Of a DNA stretch of 64,000 bases, positions 52,721 through 64,000 are shown in pieces. The stretch is from assembly GCA_964019165.1 (NCBI GenBank), contig OZ025268.1:9199517-9263516 (forward strand), in the 5' to 3' direction. The notes beneath the pieces are model-generated. The model ran no database searches. It was not told the DNA's origin and was given only the letters and a program-made list of their open reading frames with translations. The first letter of the stretch is position 1; each line of letters opens with the position of its first letter. Source of the stretch: Mastigias papua. Lineage: Eukaryota > Cnidaria > Scyphozoa > Rhizostomeae > Mastigiidae. The translations under genes were made by a program, and so were the position numbers.

Positions 52721-53235
52721 CATGGAAAAAAAAGCTTGAACCAATGCTGCTGAATGGATTTTGTAATGTATATATTGGGAAAATTACAACAACTGATGGG
52801 AAAAGGAGAGCCACAGGCAAGGAAAACAAACGTATGCTTATCCACATAAGTTATGCTTTTGAACGAAATGTTTGGCTCTCCTACCTATAAGGTCATATAG
52901 GAGTCCGATTGGTTTCCTAACTGAAGGAGGGTAATGTGAAGATTATAACTAACCATCTGAGTCAACTTCAATTGCTCGTAAAAACCTATATTGTATTCTT
53001 CTTCCCCTTACTGGCATACAACAGTAAATATCTGACTTGCTTCTTAGAGTACAACAAAATTCCTGCACCAATGGCATGTAAAATAACTTAACTAGTTTAC
53101 ATACCATAGATTCAGCAATTCTGTTGTACTATCGCTATCACACAGGTCTAAAAATTCGGAGACACTGTTAAGTCTGGTATACTGGTATACAGTTGGAAAT
53201 TTGTACATTATGATTAAAATAAGTTTTCACTATTA

Positions 53236-54033
53236 CAATCAAATTCGCGTAAGTCGGATCGCTTCGGACCAAGCAAAATAGTCCGACTTATGCGAAGTCC
53301 GACTTACAGGTAAGTCGGATATTTTCTGACTTACACGCAGTCAGGTATTTTCCGATGTAGCAGAGGATATAAAGAGTAAAAAGCTAAAGATTTTAATGAC
53401 AGCTTCTATTTCAAAAAGAAAAATAATAATATTGATTATAATGTAATAATATTTATTTGAAATAGCTTTTTATTGTTTCTTGGTTCAAACGTTTCGTCAT
53501 GTCCCTAAATAGCAGTGTTTCTATCCTGGTTGCCAGAGCCATTATTTCTTCTGCACAGGCAGAGCTACCAGATGCCAAGGCTTGCAAGATTTTTTCTTTT
53601 GCTTTAATCACATTCACATCAGAAAGTGTTTTGGTTGAAATTGTGTGGATTTCTCTGCGACATCTTTCTTCTTTACGCCAGGGTGTTCTTCAATATATTT
53701 CAAAATCTCAAACTTTTCTTCGTACGTTCTTGTTCTTAATTTTCGCTTCTCCATCCTCTACCCCTCTACTCCAGTTGATATTGGAATTCGGAGACATAAC
53801 ATGTATCATTCTGCATATTTCTCTCAGCTCTATTGACATTAAAATCAAAATCCGACTTACACGATGCGATATAAGATACAAATGCTCCGACTTACGCAAA
53901 TATCCGACTTACAAAATCCGACTTACGCATAGAAAAAGTATAGGATTTGTAGCATGTGGACCGGGACCGCGCAAATTTATCCGACTTGTAAAAAATCCGA
54001 CTTATGCGACTCCGACTTATGCGAGTTTGACTG
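53236..54033. mobile_element. Tigger/pogo-like DNA transposon, internally deleted
   Basis: The left end CAATCAAATTCGCGTAAGTC and the reverse complement of the right end CAGTCAAACTCGCATAAGTC match, each next to TA, the target duplicated by this superfamily. Both ends carry several (A/G)TAAGTCGG(A) motifs, three to four per side, inverted between sides, plus a CTTCGGACC / GGACCGGGACC block. At 798 bases it is shorter than an autonomous Tigger (about 2 kb). It contains an N-terminal transposase remnant on the minus strand. Confidence 0.8.
53453..53754 (-). pseudogene. N-terminal Tigger/pogo transposase remnant (CENP-B-type HTH)
   Basis: From an ATG at 53754 the minus strand encodes MEKRKLRTRTYEEKFEILKY, then EEHPGVKKKDVAEK, the first helix-turn-helix of CENP-B/Tigger transposases. 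A frameshift near 53640 moves the rest into another frame, ending in a Lys-rich stretch and a TAA at 53453. The DDE catalytic domain is absent. The longer plus-strand frame here (53499-54065) is the antisense shadow. Confidence 0.65.
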
Positions 54034-55048
54034 TATTTTTGCAACAAATCAGCTTTAGTGCGTAGATGCCAGTTAGGTCTCCCGGGTAAATCATTCACTC
54101 TATTTTCGTGATAAGTGAAATCCATTCCTGCTTCGATTTGCTTAGGGCACGTTCTTTTTACAAGAAAGTATTTTCGTCCAGTACTTAAACTTTCTTGGGT
54201 TTTTCGTCATGTCAGTACTGAAACGGCTTTAACCAGTAGCGGACTCTGAGGGAGGCTGGGGGGCCATGGCCCTGAAACAATATGATGTCAAAATGGCTTT
54301 ACCAGGCCCTATATCCCAATACAAGATTTTCGAATGGCCCCCTCCAATGGTCCATGCTAGATCCACCACTGGTCTAAACATATATACGCACAACATTAGC
54401 ATAAAAAATACAAGGAGAATACCTTACCTCATTACACATACAAATTCCCCGTTCCCTCTTCTGAGAAAGTTCGCACCGCACCCTGGAGGCCGCATCCAGC
54501 ACAAAAGCAAGCAAAAAACAGAACACTGTGAAATCATGAAATCATGAAAGTGGCAAGAAAGTTTCAATACTAGGAGGAAAATGATTTTCTTTGAAAAACC
54601 GTGTATTCTGAATTGTAGTTTGTAGCGTACATATATGCGTTTTGAGGATATCAGAAGATACAGGATTATGGCTCGTGAATATGATATAGAGAGCACACGA
54701 CTTAAACGGAGAAATTTTGAGCAAGAATACTTTATAACTCAAAATCATCTGGTGTTTCATGATCTGAGTAGAATTATTGAAGAGTTAAAGATCCCCAACA
54801 TGTACAGAGGGGAGTAAACGTAAAATATGATCCGTTGAAGGGTGGAAAGTCATAGGTGATGGGGTAAATATAAGGATAGACTGTAGTGGAAAAATACTTG
54901 GCAGCTACAGACACCTGGCACAAATCCTAGCCTTGAAAGCAAAAATTCTCCCTATGTCAATCAAGTGTAAAAAAACTAATGCACTGAACGAATGACAAGC
55001 CACAAAATACGAGTGGATTAGATCTAATTTACAAAAGACTTAAATATA
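54034..55048. other. Intergenic stretch downstream of METTL2
   Basis: Contains another diverged AAGAAAGT...CAGTACTGAAAC piece of the fold-back repeat (54155-54230). A 60-codon frame at 54635-54817, charged and helical, is not recognised. I saw no AATAAA-like signal I could tie to METTL2. Confidence 0.4.
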
Positions 55049-55633
55049 CTAAGAGGCTTTCCTGAATTTACATTGAATCCATACACGATACATCTTCAAC
55101 TGTTTTCCTCTATTTACTTGCAGTCTTCTATCGACATAATTTTGCTCTTCGACAAGTCCTGCCTTTTTGAACATTGAAGCAAGCTCCTCTAAAAGAGTAA
55201 AAATGCACATAAAGAAGCTGCGCAGGAAGATCTGGAGGTTGTAGAGATAAAGAAGAAAGATGTCACCAGCAGCACGACGTGTGACATTCCAAAATCTGCA
55301 TCAAATCTCAGGCAAGTGGTGGTTTCTGATGGGTCAGAGGGCAAGGGTAGTTACAGTCACTTTGTTACTCAGGCCCTTTGATATTGCATCACTAAGGGCC
55401 TTCCTTCATTGGATGTTGGCAAAATTTCATTTCTGCTACACCCTGAAGCAGGCCCTATTGCCCTGCTTGCCACCCTGTAGTTATGATGTCAGACTGCCCT
55501 GTTAATACATAGATGTTAAATGCAATTAAGGGAACACACACACACTTCAATAAAAACAACTCTTAACCCCTCGGGGTGTGGGTGTGGGTGTGTGGGTGTG
55601 TGGGTGTGTTGGTGTGTGGGTGTGTGGGTGTGT

Positions 55634-55678
<45 letters not shown>

Positions 55679-55699
55679 AGTGTGTGTGTGTGTGGGTGG

Positions 55700-55769
<70 letters not shown>

Positions 55770-58706
55770 GTTGTATATGTATTGTTTCTGCAAACTGACT
55801 TATTACTACACATCGACCAGTTCGTCGAGCGTACAACTGACATAATAATTCCATACCTATATCCATCATAACCCGAATTGGATTCAATTCTCAAACACAA
55901 ATACAAATAATGTATAAAAAATCTGGTGATCAGAATGGAGAATTGTCACGATTGCCAAAACTAGACGAGCATGAAAAACTTTCCAAAATTCATCAGAAGA
56001 GACGCTAGAATCCACCAATGTGCAAATTTGCTATCTGGATGAATACAAAAATGGCAATTCATGATACAAAACCGGGATAAACTAGGGAAGAAACATGCTG
56101 TATTCAATTTACCTTGTGTAAAGAAATAGACCCTTGTTCCATCACCTCGAACATAGAAATTCTTTTCTAAGCATTTTCCTGTCAAAATCGTAACAATATA
56201 TGTTAACATAACGGGAAGCTAACGGGGTAGTTTATAATAAAATTATGACAATTCAATAGATTGCACATGAATAACGAAGTTCAAATCACAAATACATCCA
56301 ATTAATTCATACTTCTCATAACAAAAGCTAACCAGTAAGATCCATGAAAAGCACCTATCAAGTGAAAATTTCTTAGACTTACCGTTCTTGAACCTAAGTT
56401 GAGCCATATCATATCGACCATAATCACGGAATAAAATCTTTCCACCGGGTCTTAAAAGCTTAGAGTAAAAAGAAAATGAACTTAGACTCTGGTAAGATGG
56501 CATACGGGTAGGTAAATCGTATCTCGCAAACATTTACTTTGATCCTTGATTTAGCTTACTCTTGGAGGTCAGGTAAAGACAGTTTAATAAATAATTTTAC
56601 ACGGAAAAGTTATACAGTTACCTATAAAGCTAATGCATGACGAGTAGTACTAAAATCTCAACAGCCGAAAGACTATCAGATGCAGGCGAGACAATGCTCT
56701 CTTGGGCGCATATAAGCCTGGTTTCCATATCGTTGTAAGGAAGGCGTCCACGTCATGACGCCGTCGTAACGGCTTCGTTCACGTTCCCATATAAAAGTGA
56801 TTCGTCTTGTATTTTCAGGTCGCTCAATCCAGAACCTGGTCGTACAGCTCTTTCCAATTCTAAATATCTCGAGAATCGTGTCCTGATCACATCATACCTT
56901 GACCGTGCCAAATAAGAATAAATTTGCAATTGATCATCGATATCCCAGCATTTTGTTTCTGATGTGTCTTTATAATCTTTCCGTCTTTTATCATAGATAC
57001 GGGGAAGAGTCTGGACTAACTCCATAGGCTATTTGTGATCTGGATTTCAAGTTTTGCTCGCAGTGCATTATAAGATATTTGCATCCCTGACGACAATGAA
57101 CAAAATACATGTTCCGACATGGAACGACAAGTATGTTTCCAATTACATCGCAAGCAGCGGGGAAGCCACAGGGATGCGATAGCGTCGATCAAAAAAAGTT
57201 GAACTTGTTTGGACTTTTTTAAGCAATCCCCATCGTGATGGGGTCGACAGAGACATCTAAAAAGCATGTTCCCATATCATCGCAAGAGTCCCCGTCGCAT
57301 CCCCGATGCCATCACGGGGACGGGACGCGTCCCCGCCACATGCGATAATATTGAAACCAGACTTATCAATGTGACACTTACCTCTGCTAATGTGTTTATG
57401 ACTCTTTGCATTCTACGAGGAATATGAAACGTAATCTGATAAAGTGATGCCTATAGATAGATAAAAAAAACACGCTTTGGGCCATCGCTTGGATCCTACC
57501 TCACTATCTACCCAGCAGCGAATGGACACCTGGTAGTAAGAATAGAGAGTTATAAGTAGAGAGAAAGGAACTGGTCACACTGCCTCTCTAAAAGACACTC
57601 GCTAGCTTACGTTATCATATAAATGACCTAATGTTATTGCATTTCTTTACATTAAAGACTATGTAATGTTGTGAAAAGCTAATACTTACTTGCTGGGGTT
57701 TATTGCTGACAGGACAAAAATCAAAACAATCAAATCTAGACTCTCTTTCGGGAAAGGGAATTCGGGTTCTTTGGCTGAGATGTCGCAGAGAAATGCATGG
57801 CATCTATCCTTATCATAATCTGGATGTTCCTGTAAGTGTAAACAAAGCTCTCAAAATATATGTAGAGAAAATTTGCGAAGCAAAAGAGAAAATTCGCGAG
57901 GCAAAGGAGTCTATTTCGCTAGAAACAGTCCCACTGTGGGTGTAACTTGAACTTTTCGGTTAGATCAATGATATAACGTAAAATTACAGTACAAAACGTC
58001 CTTACTGGAACATTCAAACGCGAACAAGCTTCACATACAAACAATACAAAATAAAACAAATTAATGCATAACATTATAAACTTGCAATTACTATATTGAA
58101 AGCTGCAATACAGCAAGATATTATGAAGATACATAGTCTATTTATATGAACTCTAAATAGTGTATAAATATACAATATAGTGTTGAAGGATATTCAGGAA
58201 ATGACGAATTGGAACAAGATGTGGCTTTTATTCCAAAATGCAATGTCCTTCATTTGCATATGATGCACCAACACGTTTCTCTAAAGATCTCAAATGTATC
58301 AGACATTTGCAAATAGTAAACAAAAGGTCTCTTAGAAATCGAAGTTGCAGGAGGACATCTCTTAAAAACACATAAATCATGAACTGAAATGGACGAGCCA
58401 ACTTTAGAGCTGGAGATACCTTCACAAGATTTACAGCTGATTCAGCAAAGTCACAACAGTATACAAAAACACCTCTATCACTAGAAAAGAACGACAATCT
58501 CACATCAACATAGAACACACTTTTGATGTTGTACCATTACCTAATCCCCAATAGAAAAGAATATAGAACAACAAACAAGGCCCAATATCTTGAAATTGTA
58601 AGCAAATTATAGCCTCTAAATGGAGTACTAAGACATTTAAAAAGCACTCTCCAATAAAAATATATATATCTTTTTCATGCTATAGTAATAAATATATATA
58701 TATATG

Positions 58707-58803
<97 letters not shown>

Positions 58804-58817
58804 TTTTCATGCTATAG

Positions 58818-58889
<72 letters not shown>

Positions 58890-61800
58890 CAAAATTCCAT
58901 TTTATAAAACATATAAAAGAAATAAATTGCTGTGAATTTAGAGCCATTGTTAGAAAATAACACTGCATATGTGCTTAGAGTGATAGTTATTGCACAGAAG
59001 ATCAAGGGATAAAGTGGCAGATGAAATCAAAAGCGACAAAAGTAGGTTAGCTTGTTATAAAGATACAACAGACATCAAAAGTCATTCAAGAAAACAAAAC
59101 AGATTGAATTAAAACTGAAAATTACCGAGTACAAGCAGATGCAATAAATAAATGAATCATATCCAAAAATTACTTAAAGCTCAATGAAAATCCACACCTT
59201 CGTATATCATTTGAGTATGACAACTAATCGTAAGGGTTTATATACCTGTTGGCTTGCAAAACTGGAAACACTGTATTACCAACTCCACAACCAACCTAAT
59301 AAAAATAGCCCAGGTCATCTTCTACAGTAGAATAGCAGTCTAGCACACACACAATATAATAAATTCAACAAGAACTTGATAACACAATAGCATCTGTCTT
59401 TGAACGTATGGTTTGGCATAAGCTAAAACAGCCATAGGGCTTGGTGTACTAGCAATATAGAGCTCCATTGTATTTATTAGCACGAACGTTTAAAAATTGC
59501 AACTCTGAGTCAAATTTTTGCATCTGTATTTTCAATTCTGAAGATGGAACCCTATAATGCAGATGAAGAGTAGAATTATTGAACTGGCTAGACAGGAAGA
59601 TGAGCTGTAACCAAAACAAATGAAAAATCTTCTGCCTCAAAAAGACTCGTATCCACTCATAATCAACTTTTGCAGCTATCACCAACTTTTGCTAAAACAA
59701 TTGAGCAAAATATGAACGAGGAAGAAAGCATCTCTGCATTAGTATTTGTTCCACTTCACAGTCGTTTTCGATAGGCCATTACTCAAAGAGGGCCGTTGAT
59801 TAGCATGATGGGATATATTTCAAGAGATGCACTGGAACCGATTTAACTGTTATTAAAATATCATATGATGAATCACACTCAGGATCTTCAAATGCAAACC
59901 GACGTTATCTATCATATTCAATAGATTTGTTGAGTGAAGGCGTAATTTGCAGAGACTCTGATATTATAAGGAACTCTGTAACCAAGGACTCATTGGCTAA
60001 TTGCTATTCTCCCAGGGCTGTAAGTATTTCAGGGAGGGTTGTGGACTACTGATGGGGCCACTTCAGTCCATAAGCAACAACGGCAGAATGCATATGAGCA
60101 GAAATATAAGGAGAGTACTATGCGACAAAACAACAACATCATACAGGATCTAGTCTGCTTATAAACAAAAAAGTGTATGCAACTCTTATTTTAAGAAGCA
60201 TGCAAAGGAGCATGATGTGGCTTGACAGAGGACAGACCCGGTGGAGGAAAGAGTCTGTTTGTGTAATGAATTGGGTAAATCACATAACACGGAAAACTAG
60301 ATGAGAGCTCACAAAGAAATACTAGAAAATGTATGTATGTTAAATGAGCTTGATTTGAAGATAGATTCTGTTGTCTGCCTGCACTGACTGACAAAGAACT
60401 TCTAAAAGTTCTCACATTCAAACTAAGTCAGAGCGAAAATGAGCTTCATACGTCAGCTTAGTTTAGAAGTAACGCCTGCGCCTCCTATTATCAGGTATAA
60501 ACTATCCAAAGCAATCATAAAGTCTGCTAATCCTTACATCCTCTTCTGTGTCTTCTTGGCCCACTGTCTGGAACATCACTCAATAGGAACCGATACGTAG
60601 CGCAAAAAGCTGTTCGTGTTAATACTTAATGCTCGCCATTGTGGATTGTGGATATTATTTAGTTCGTTCTTTAGTCTCATTCTTTCACTCATCCCAGTAT
60701 TTTTTCTACGCCACACGAGTTGGTCCTAGACATGTTGCAAACTCGCTGTTTGGCCGTTGCCCAGCTGTTGCATTACATAGCCACCCGGATCAGGTCATTT
60801 CGGTGCCAACTGTTTGGTGCCAATTAGTATTTTTTTTATTGACTATTTCATTTATACTTGACCAACAAATATAGATACAACTGCTAATGTAGGCCAGTAG
60901 TCAACGTTTTATCGTCGCATTTTTTGGCGCTTAGGTCTACCGCACTGCAAGGTCTAGTAACCAAACTGACATTTTAAAGAATTCACGTATTAGGATGATC
61001 TCTCAGATAAATGAATAAAATCTAAGAAAATCAAATAAGAACTTTAAGCACTATAATTACTTAAGTCTTAAATTGCTGGCTTCTCCAAAGAAATATCCAA
61101 CGATTCCTACGCCAAGCAACCATAACACTCCAGAGCCATCCATACATTTTTAGCCAAGAAAAGTCATACGTCATATATTTTCTTCATGTTTTACCATTAG
61201 AGTCTTCGAGTTAAACACCACTCATCAACATATTATTCACGCCTGTCAATCAGGCGCGCGATCGCAAACGAGCGCGCAGGCATGCGCCCAGCTCTATTCA
61301 CGCGCTTGATCTGTCGCTCGCGCCAGCTTTATAAAAAATATACATTGAAGTACTAAGGAAAGCTCTCACAACTGAATGTTTAGTGCGCACAAGCGACACC
61401 CCACCTGTGATTTGCAGCGCGCATCTAACATACTCACTGAAATCCCTGGTTTTTGTGTTTGCAATCCAAAACAATCTCATTCTTACGCACCAATTAACTA
61501 AATTATTCCCTACAAAAAAACAGCATTTCTTACTTTGACATACTTCAAATATCCTTGTGTGAGCCAATGCTCCAGGGTATGCAGCCGTGCCTACCACACT
61601 ATGCTGGGATCCATTTTCTAGATCTGCATTGCGACGTGGAGCTAACTCCTCAAATTCAGTAAACAGCCAATGTCGGTCTTTAAAAAACCTAAGAATTAAA
61701 CTGTTATTAAGCACTTTGATGCACAATACAATCTACGCCTGTAGGTATGCAGACAAAATAAAGGCAGGAAATATCCTATCTAATAACATGCATGTGTTAC

Positions 61801-62200
61801 TCCCTGTAGCCACCTAGTTCTAAGGAAAAGCCTTCTAGATATTTCCATCGCCAAAATACATATCCGATGTAAAGCACATCTGACCAATCCGCAGAAAATA
61901 CATACATCTTAGATTAAACGAATGAAGCAAAGACAAACACTCAAAAAGAAAATTTGAGGAATAAATGGATTGCTCTTAGTTGTATCATGGTGAACAATCA
62001 GGGGATAATGAGGGTCAAAGGTACAAATATGATAAAATAAAAGAATAAACTTGGAAAAATAAACAGATAGTGTTCGTCTTAGATCTGAAGTCGATTTGGA
62101 AGAGAAACAAATAACCCAACATACAAAGAAGATACATACCTTTGTTGGTGCTGCATATAAAACTTGTTCCAAAACTCATTAGCCTCTTCTTCATATTTTT
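55049..62200 (-). CDS. METTL2: tRNA N3-methylcytidine methyltransferase, METTL2 type (5' end missing)
   Basis: Nine exons on the minus strand: 62200-62140, 61688-61544, 59295-59246, 58480-58420, 57829-57690, 57412-57382, 56458-56383, 56166-56113, 55188-55049 (TAG). All are GT..AG and in phase, giving about 251 residues. Segments in order: [28 protein letters not shown]; the SAM-binding motif [12 protein letters not shown], split by an intron after its first Glu; [87 protein letters not shown] and the [13 protein letters not shown] tail fit METTL2/8 better than METTL6. METTL2 makes m3C at position 32 of tRNA-Thr and tRNA-Arg in the cytosol. The first exon(s), with the NAWDNVEW-type segment of this family, were not found up to 64000. 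Confidence 0.92.
55575..55768. repeat. TG / GGTGTG microsatellite
   Basis: About 190 bases of TG repeat with GGG and GAG variants, in the last intron of the METTL2 gene. His-Thr and Val-Cys frames across it are by-products. Confidence 0.95.
56716..57362. mobile_element. Harbinger-like element with MADF-like frame, inside METTL2
   Basis: GCCTGGTTTCCATATCGTTG at the left and the reverse complement of the right end, GTCTGGTTTCAATATTATCG, form about 20-base inverted ends, with TAA/TTA outside. The interior near 57270-57345 is GC-rich (CACGGGGACGGGACGCGTCC), unlike its surroundings. It contains a 90-codon MADF-like frame. PIF/Harbinger elements carry a second MADF/Myb-like protein and duplicate 3 bases, so this is probably a derivative without the transposase gene. 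It lies in the intron between METTL2 exons 57382-57412 and 56383-56458. Confidence 0.6.
56753..57025 (-). CDS. MADF-like DNA-binding domain remnant of a Harbinger-like element
   Basis: A 90-residue frame from an ATG at 57025. The start, [18 protein letters not shown], followed by KCWDI and later [11 protein letters not shown], fits the MADF pattern (hydrophobic-V-P-x-L/I-Y/W-D...Y-K-D...W). In PIF/Harbinger transposons such a protein helps carry the transposase to DNA. Upstream in another frame (57267-57016) a His/Cys-containing segment is not recognised. Whether it is expressed is unknown. Confidence 0.5.
   Translation of the reverse strand: MELVQTLPRIYDKRRKDYKDTSETKCWDIDDQLQIYSYLARSRYDVIRTRFSRYLELERAVRPGSGLSDLKIQDESLLYGNVNEAVTTAS
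58668..58885. repeat. TA microsatellite split by a duplicated unique unit
   Basis: TCTTTTTCATGCTATAGTAA occurs at about 58669 and again at 58801, each followed by a TA array (58690-58800 and 58820-58885). So the unit of unique sequence plus array was duplicated. It lies in an intron of METTL2. Confidence 0.9.
59296..61543. other. Large METTL2 intron, nothing else recognised
   Basis: About 2.2 kb between the METTL2 exons at 61544-61688 and 59246-59295, which join directly at the SAM-binding motif, so no exon is missing. A short GC-rich patch (CGCGCGCGATCGC.. near 61250-61320) stands out but matches nothing I know. Confidence 0.5.
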
Positions 62201-64000
62201 CTAAACATGAAATTTAAGCCATTAATGGCATGCAATCCTCAGGTATTAATATCACAACTCTACAAGTTCATTGTAGGTAGATTGTTCATTGTAGACATTT
62301 GAACGTGCTGCAACAAAACACGCTAGACTGCATCACTGGCAAAGCCTGCTGTACACATTGGTTACGAACAAAGTGTTCAAAAAGATACGAAAAATATAAA
62401 AAAAATATATCAGGTGATTGGCTGATATGAAAAAGTCTGCCTCTTGTTGAATTTTGAATTTTCCAAATTCATCATTGGGGATTCTTGGGAAACTGGCACA
62501 TGCATCATCTTCGCTTAACGTGTCTTCATTCAAATCTAAATTGTCTACCAAAAGGTTCGGTGGTGTAAGAAGAAAACTTTAGTTCCTGTTCAGGTTCACC
62601 GAGAATGTTTCCATCTTTTTGTTGCACAGAAAAACTTCTATCTCCCACAGAGATTCTATCAAAGCACTGCATTCTTGTACTTATGTTGGATGTAGCCAAA
62701 CCAGATAGGAATATTATTTTGCAATTCTCCTGTCCTTTCCCCTTCAATTTCCCCCTCACTTACAAGCTGTGTCTACTAGCTGTCCGATGCTCTGTCCATA
62801 TATGGCCAAGAAACTTTAGCCTTCGATTTCTGACATTACCAATCAGTTGCTTCTTGTCTCCGCTTATCTGTACCGCTTCTTCAATATGCAACCTCTCCAA
62901 CACTATAAAATGGCACTTCATTTCGATGGGTTCTAATTATGACTCCATTTCCTAACATTTCATCTACCTCTCAAATCATACAAACCATATGAGGAATAAT
63001 ATCGTAAAGTCCATAATAACGTTATTATGAACTAGTATATCTAGATAGTCTCCAAAACCTTCATTGCAATGCTACTATTTTATTTCATCTCCTTTGGCAT
63101 CTTCCATATGATACAATAAAGCTGCAGAAATTGTTAAAACTGACTGATAATCTCAAAGCCCATTCAGTAAGTAGGCACTCTTTAACTGCATCTATGACTT
63201 GACATTCTCTCAACCTTCCAGTCACTCCCCCCCCCTAAACAATGAGCTGAAAATAGAAGAACCAAAAACAAACAAGCACTTTACTTGACAACAAACAGAA
63301 AGAAACCAAACTAAAGGTCCACTGGGAATTCTCTTCCAACATGCAGCTAACAAGAAAGCAATTAGCAAGTAACTGAACTTTGACAACAATAGGAATGACA
63401 GGATATTAATGAATAGCAAAAATTATATGGCTACATTTGAAACACAAAAACCATGTCAACTTGAAAAAACTTTCTATATGCATGTCTATGCAAATATGAA
63501 AAAGTCAAATATATGATAATAGAATAGGAATGCACACCAATATGATCATGATTGTATGCCTGGAAGTACATTATAACTCACAAACAATAACTTGTCCAAC
63601 TGTCCAATTGTCTAACCATGCAATATGCTGCATGGTGATGTTGTTTGGAAACCCTTATCAATCAAGTTTTTCGAAACTTTATTCAGCTCTTCTATGATTG
63701 GAAATTCACCATGATTATTGTGACCAGCCAATGTATTCTTCAAAATTGTAAGACCCAGTCATGAAAATCAACATGACTTCAAAAACACATTTTGACCAGT
63801 TGTAATAAAAACTAATGATATTTCTTAATGGTTGAACTCAACTGGGGACTCGGGTTGTCTGAAATAAAAATAGTATGAACTAATCTATATTAACTACATG
63901 ATCAGCAATTTGATAACTAAGCTGATATAGTGTTTGACTCTATAGACACAAAACTCAGCATATTCCTTTGTAAAGAAGCTAGCAGTCCACCCAGCACTAT
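62201..64000. other. Region 5' of the known METTL2 exons
   Basis: The first METTL2 exon(s) should be here or beyond the window. An acidic frame on the minus strand (62551 down to about 62400, DNLDLNEDTLSEDDACASF) has no family motif and no good donor site. Apart from the LINE remnant at 62690-62930, nothing was recognised in the last kilobase. Confidence 0.4.
62690..62930 (-). pseudogene. Decayed LINE 3' fragment, related to the one at 52255
   Basis: The minus strand reads LIGNVRNRRLKFLGHIWTEH, a stop, then RGKLKGKGQ, matching the order FGHIMRK...GKIVGKR of the fragment at 52255-52720. It contains frameshifts and stops. It probably belongs to the same LINE group. Confidence 0.55.

Noticed and set aside
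53499..54065. 188-codon plus-strand frame
   Set aside because: Antisense to the Tigger-like transposase remnant, which explains the openness.
54635..54817. 60-codon charged frame as a host exon
   Set aside because: No splice signals in phase and no motif; could be chance.
55516..55906. His-Thr and Val-Cys repeat frames of about 90-120 codons
   Set aside because: Translations of the TG microsatellite in the last METTL2 intron.
62333..62551. Acidic minus-strand frame as a possible first METTL2 exon
   Set aside because: It lacks the conserved N-terminal segment of METTL2 and has no convincing donor in phase with the exon at 62140-62200.

Overview
The window is AT-rich metazoan nuclear DNA. 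Its few genes are split into small exons with GT..AG introns, and repeats fill the space between them. The organism is probably an early-branching marine invertebrate, with a cnidarian the best guess. That rests on the repeat types (an inverted repeat starting GGGGGTACTC, hAT/Tigger/Harbinger-like MITEs, BEL/Pao elements with DUF1759-type Gag) and on a TPR-plus-J-domain protein I associate with cnidarians. It is inference, not proof. All splice structures were assembled by hand from reading frame, splice-site phase and remembered family motifs.

Three host genes can be reconstructed. (1) A plus-strand gene for a protein with tandem cyclic-nucleotide-binding domains (CNBD2-like) runs from about 19683 to 33031. 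Eight exons from 26824 are secure and two 5' exons are tentative. (2) A minus-strand gene (37604 to 33224, four exons, 451 residues) encodes an alpha-helical repeat protein with a C-terminal J domain. It converges on gene 1, and the two stop codons are 192 bases apart. (3) A minus-strand METTL2-type tRNA 3-methylcytidine methyltransferase (62200 to 55049) has nine exons in phase; only its 5' end is missing. A short minus-strand exon at 10379-10462 may belong to a fourth, unidentified gene.

Mobile elements dominate the rest. BEL/Pao element A (3977-10112) has 381-base LTRs that read as identical, an intact 1760-codon gag-pol frame, and sits inside an ATCAC microsatellite that supplied its 5-base target duplication. 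BEL/Pao element B (40643-47115) has LTRs differing by one GA unit, a CATTT target duplication and a single frameshift in gag. It is nested in a member of a local fold-back repeat family. Other elements are two copies of a Tigger/pogo-like family (one with a transposase HTH remnant), a hAT-like element with a subterminal motif array, a Harbinger-like element carrying a MADF-like reading frame in a METTL2 intron, several intronic MITEs, two fold-back elements, decayed LINE fragments, tRNA-derived SINE pieces, and long TA, CA/TG and ATCAC arrays.

Layout: 1-3640 repeats and fold-back DNA; 3640-10217 microsatellite with BEL A; 10379-19682 element remnants and one exon; 19683-33031 CNBD2-like gene; 33224-37604 TPR/J-domain gene; 37605-54820 transposon-rich intergenic DNA including BEL B; 55049-62200 METTL2 gene; 62201-64000 LINE remnant and the unresolved 5' side of METTL2. 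No bacterial-style operons, CRISPR arrays or rRNA genes were seen.
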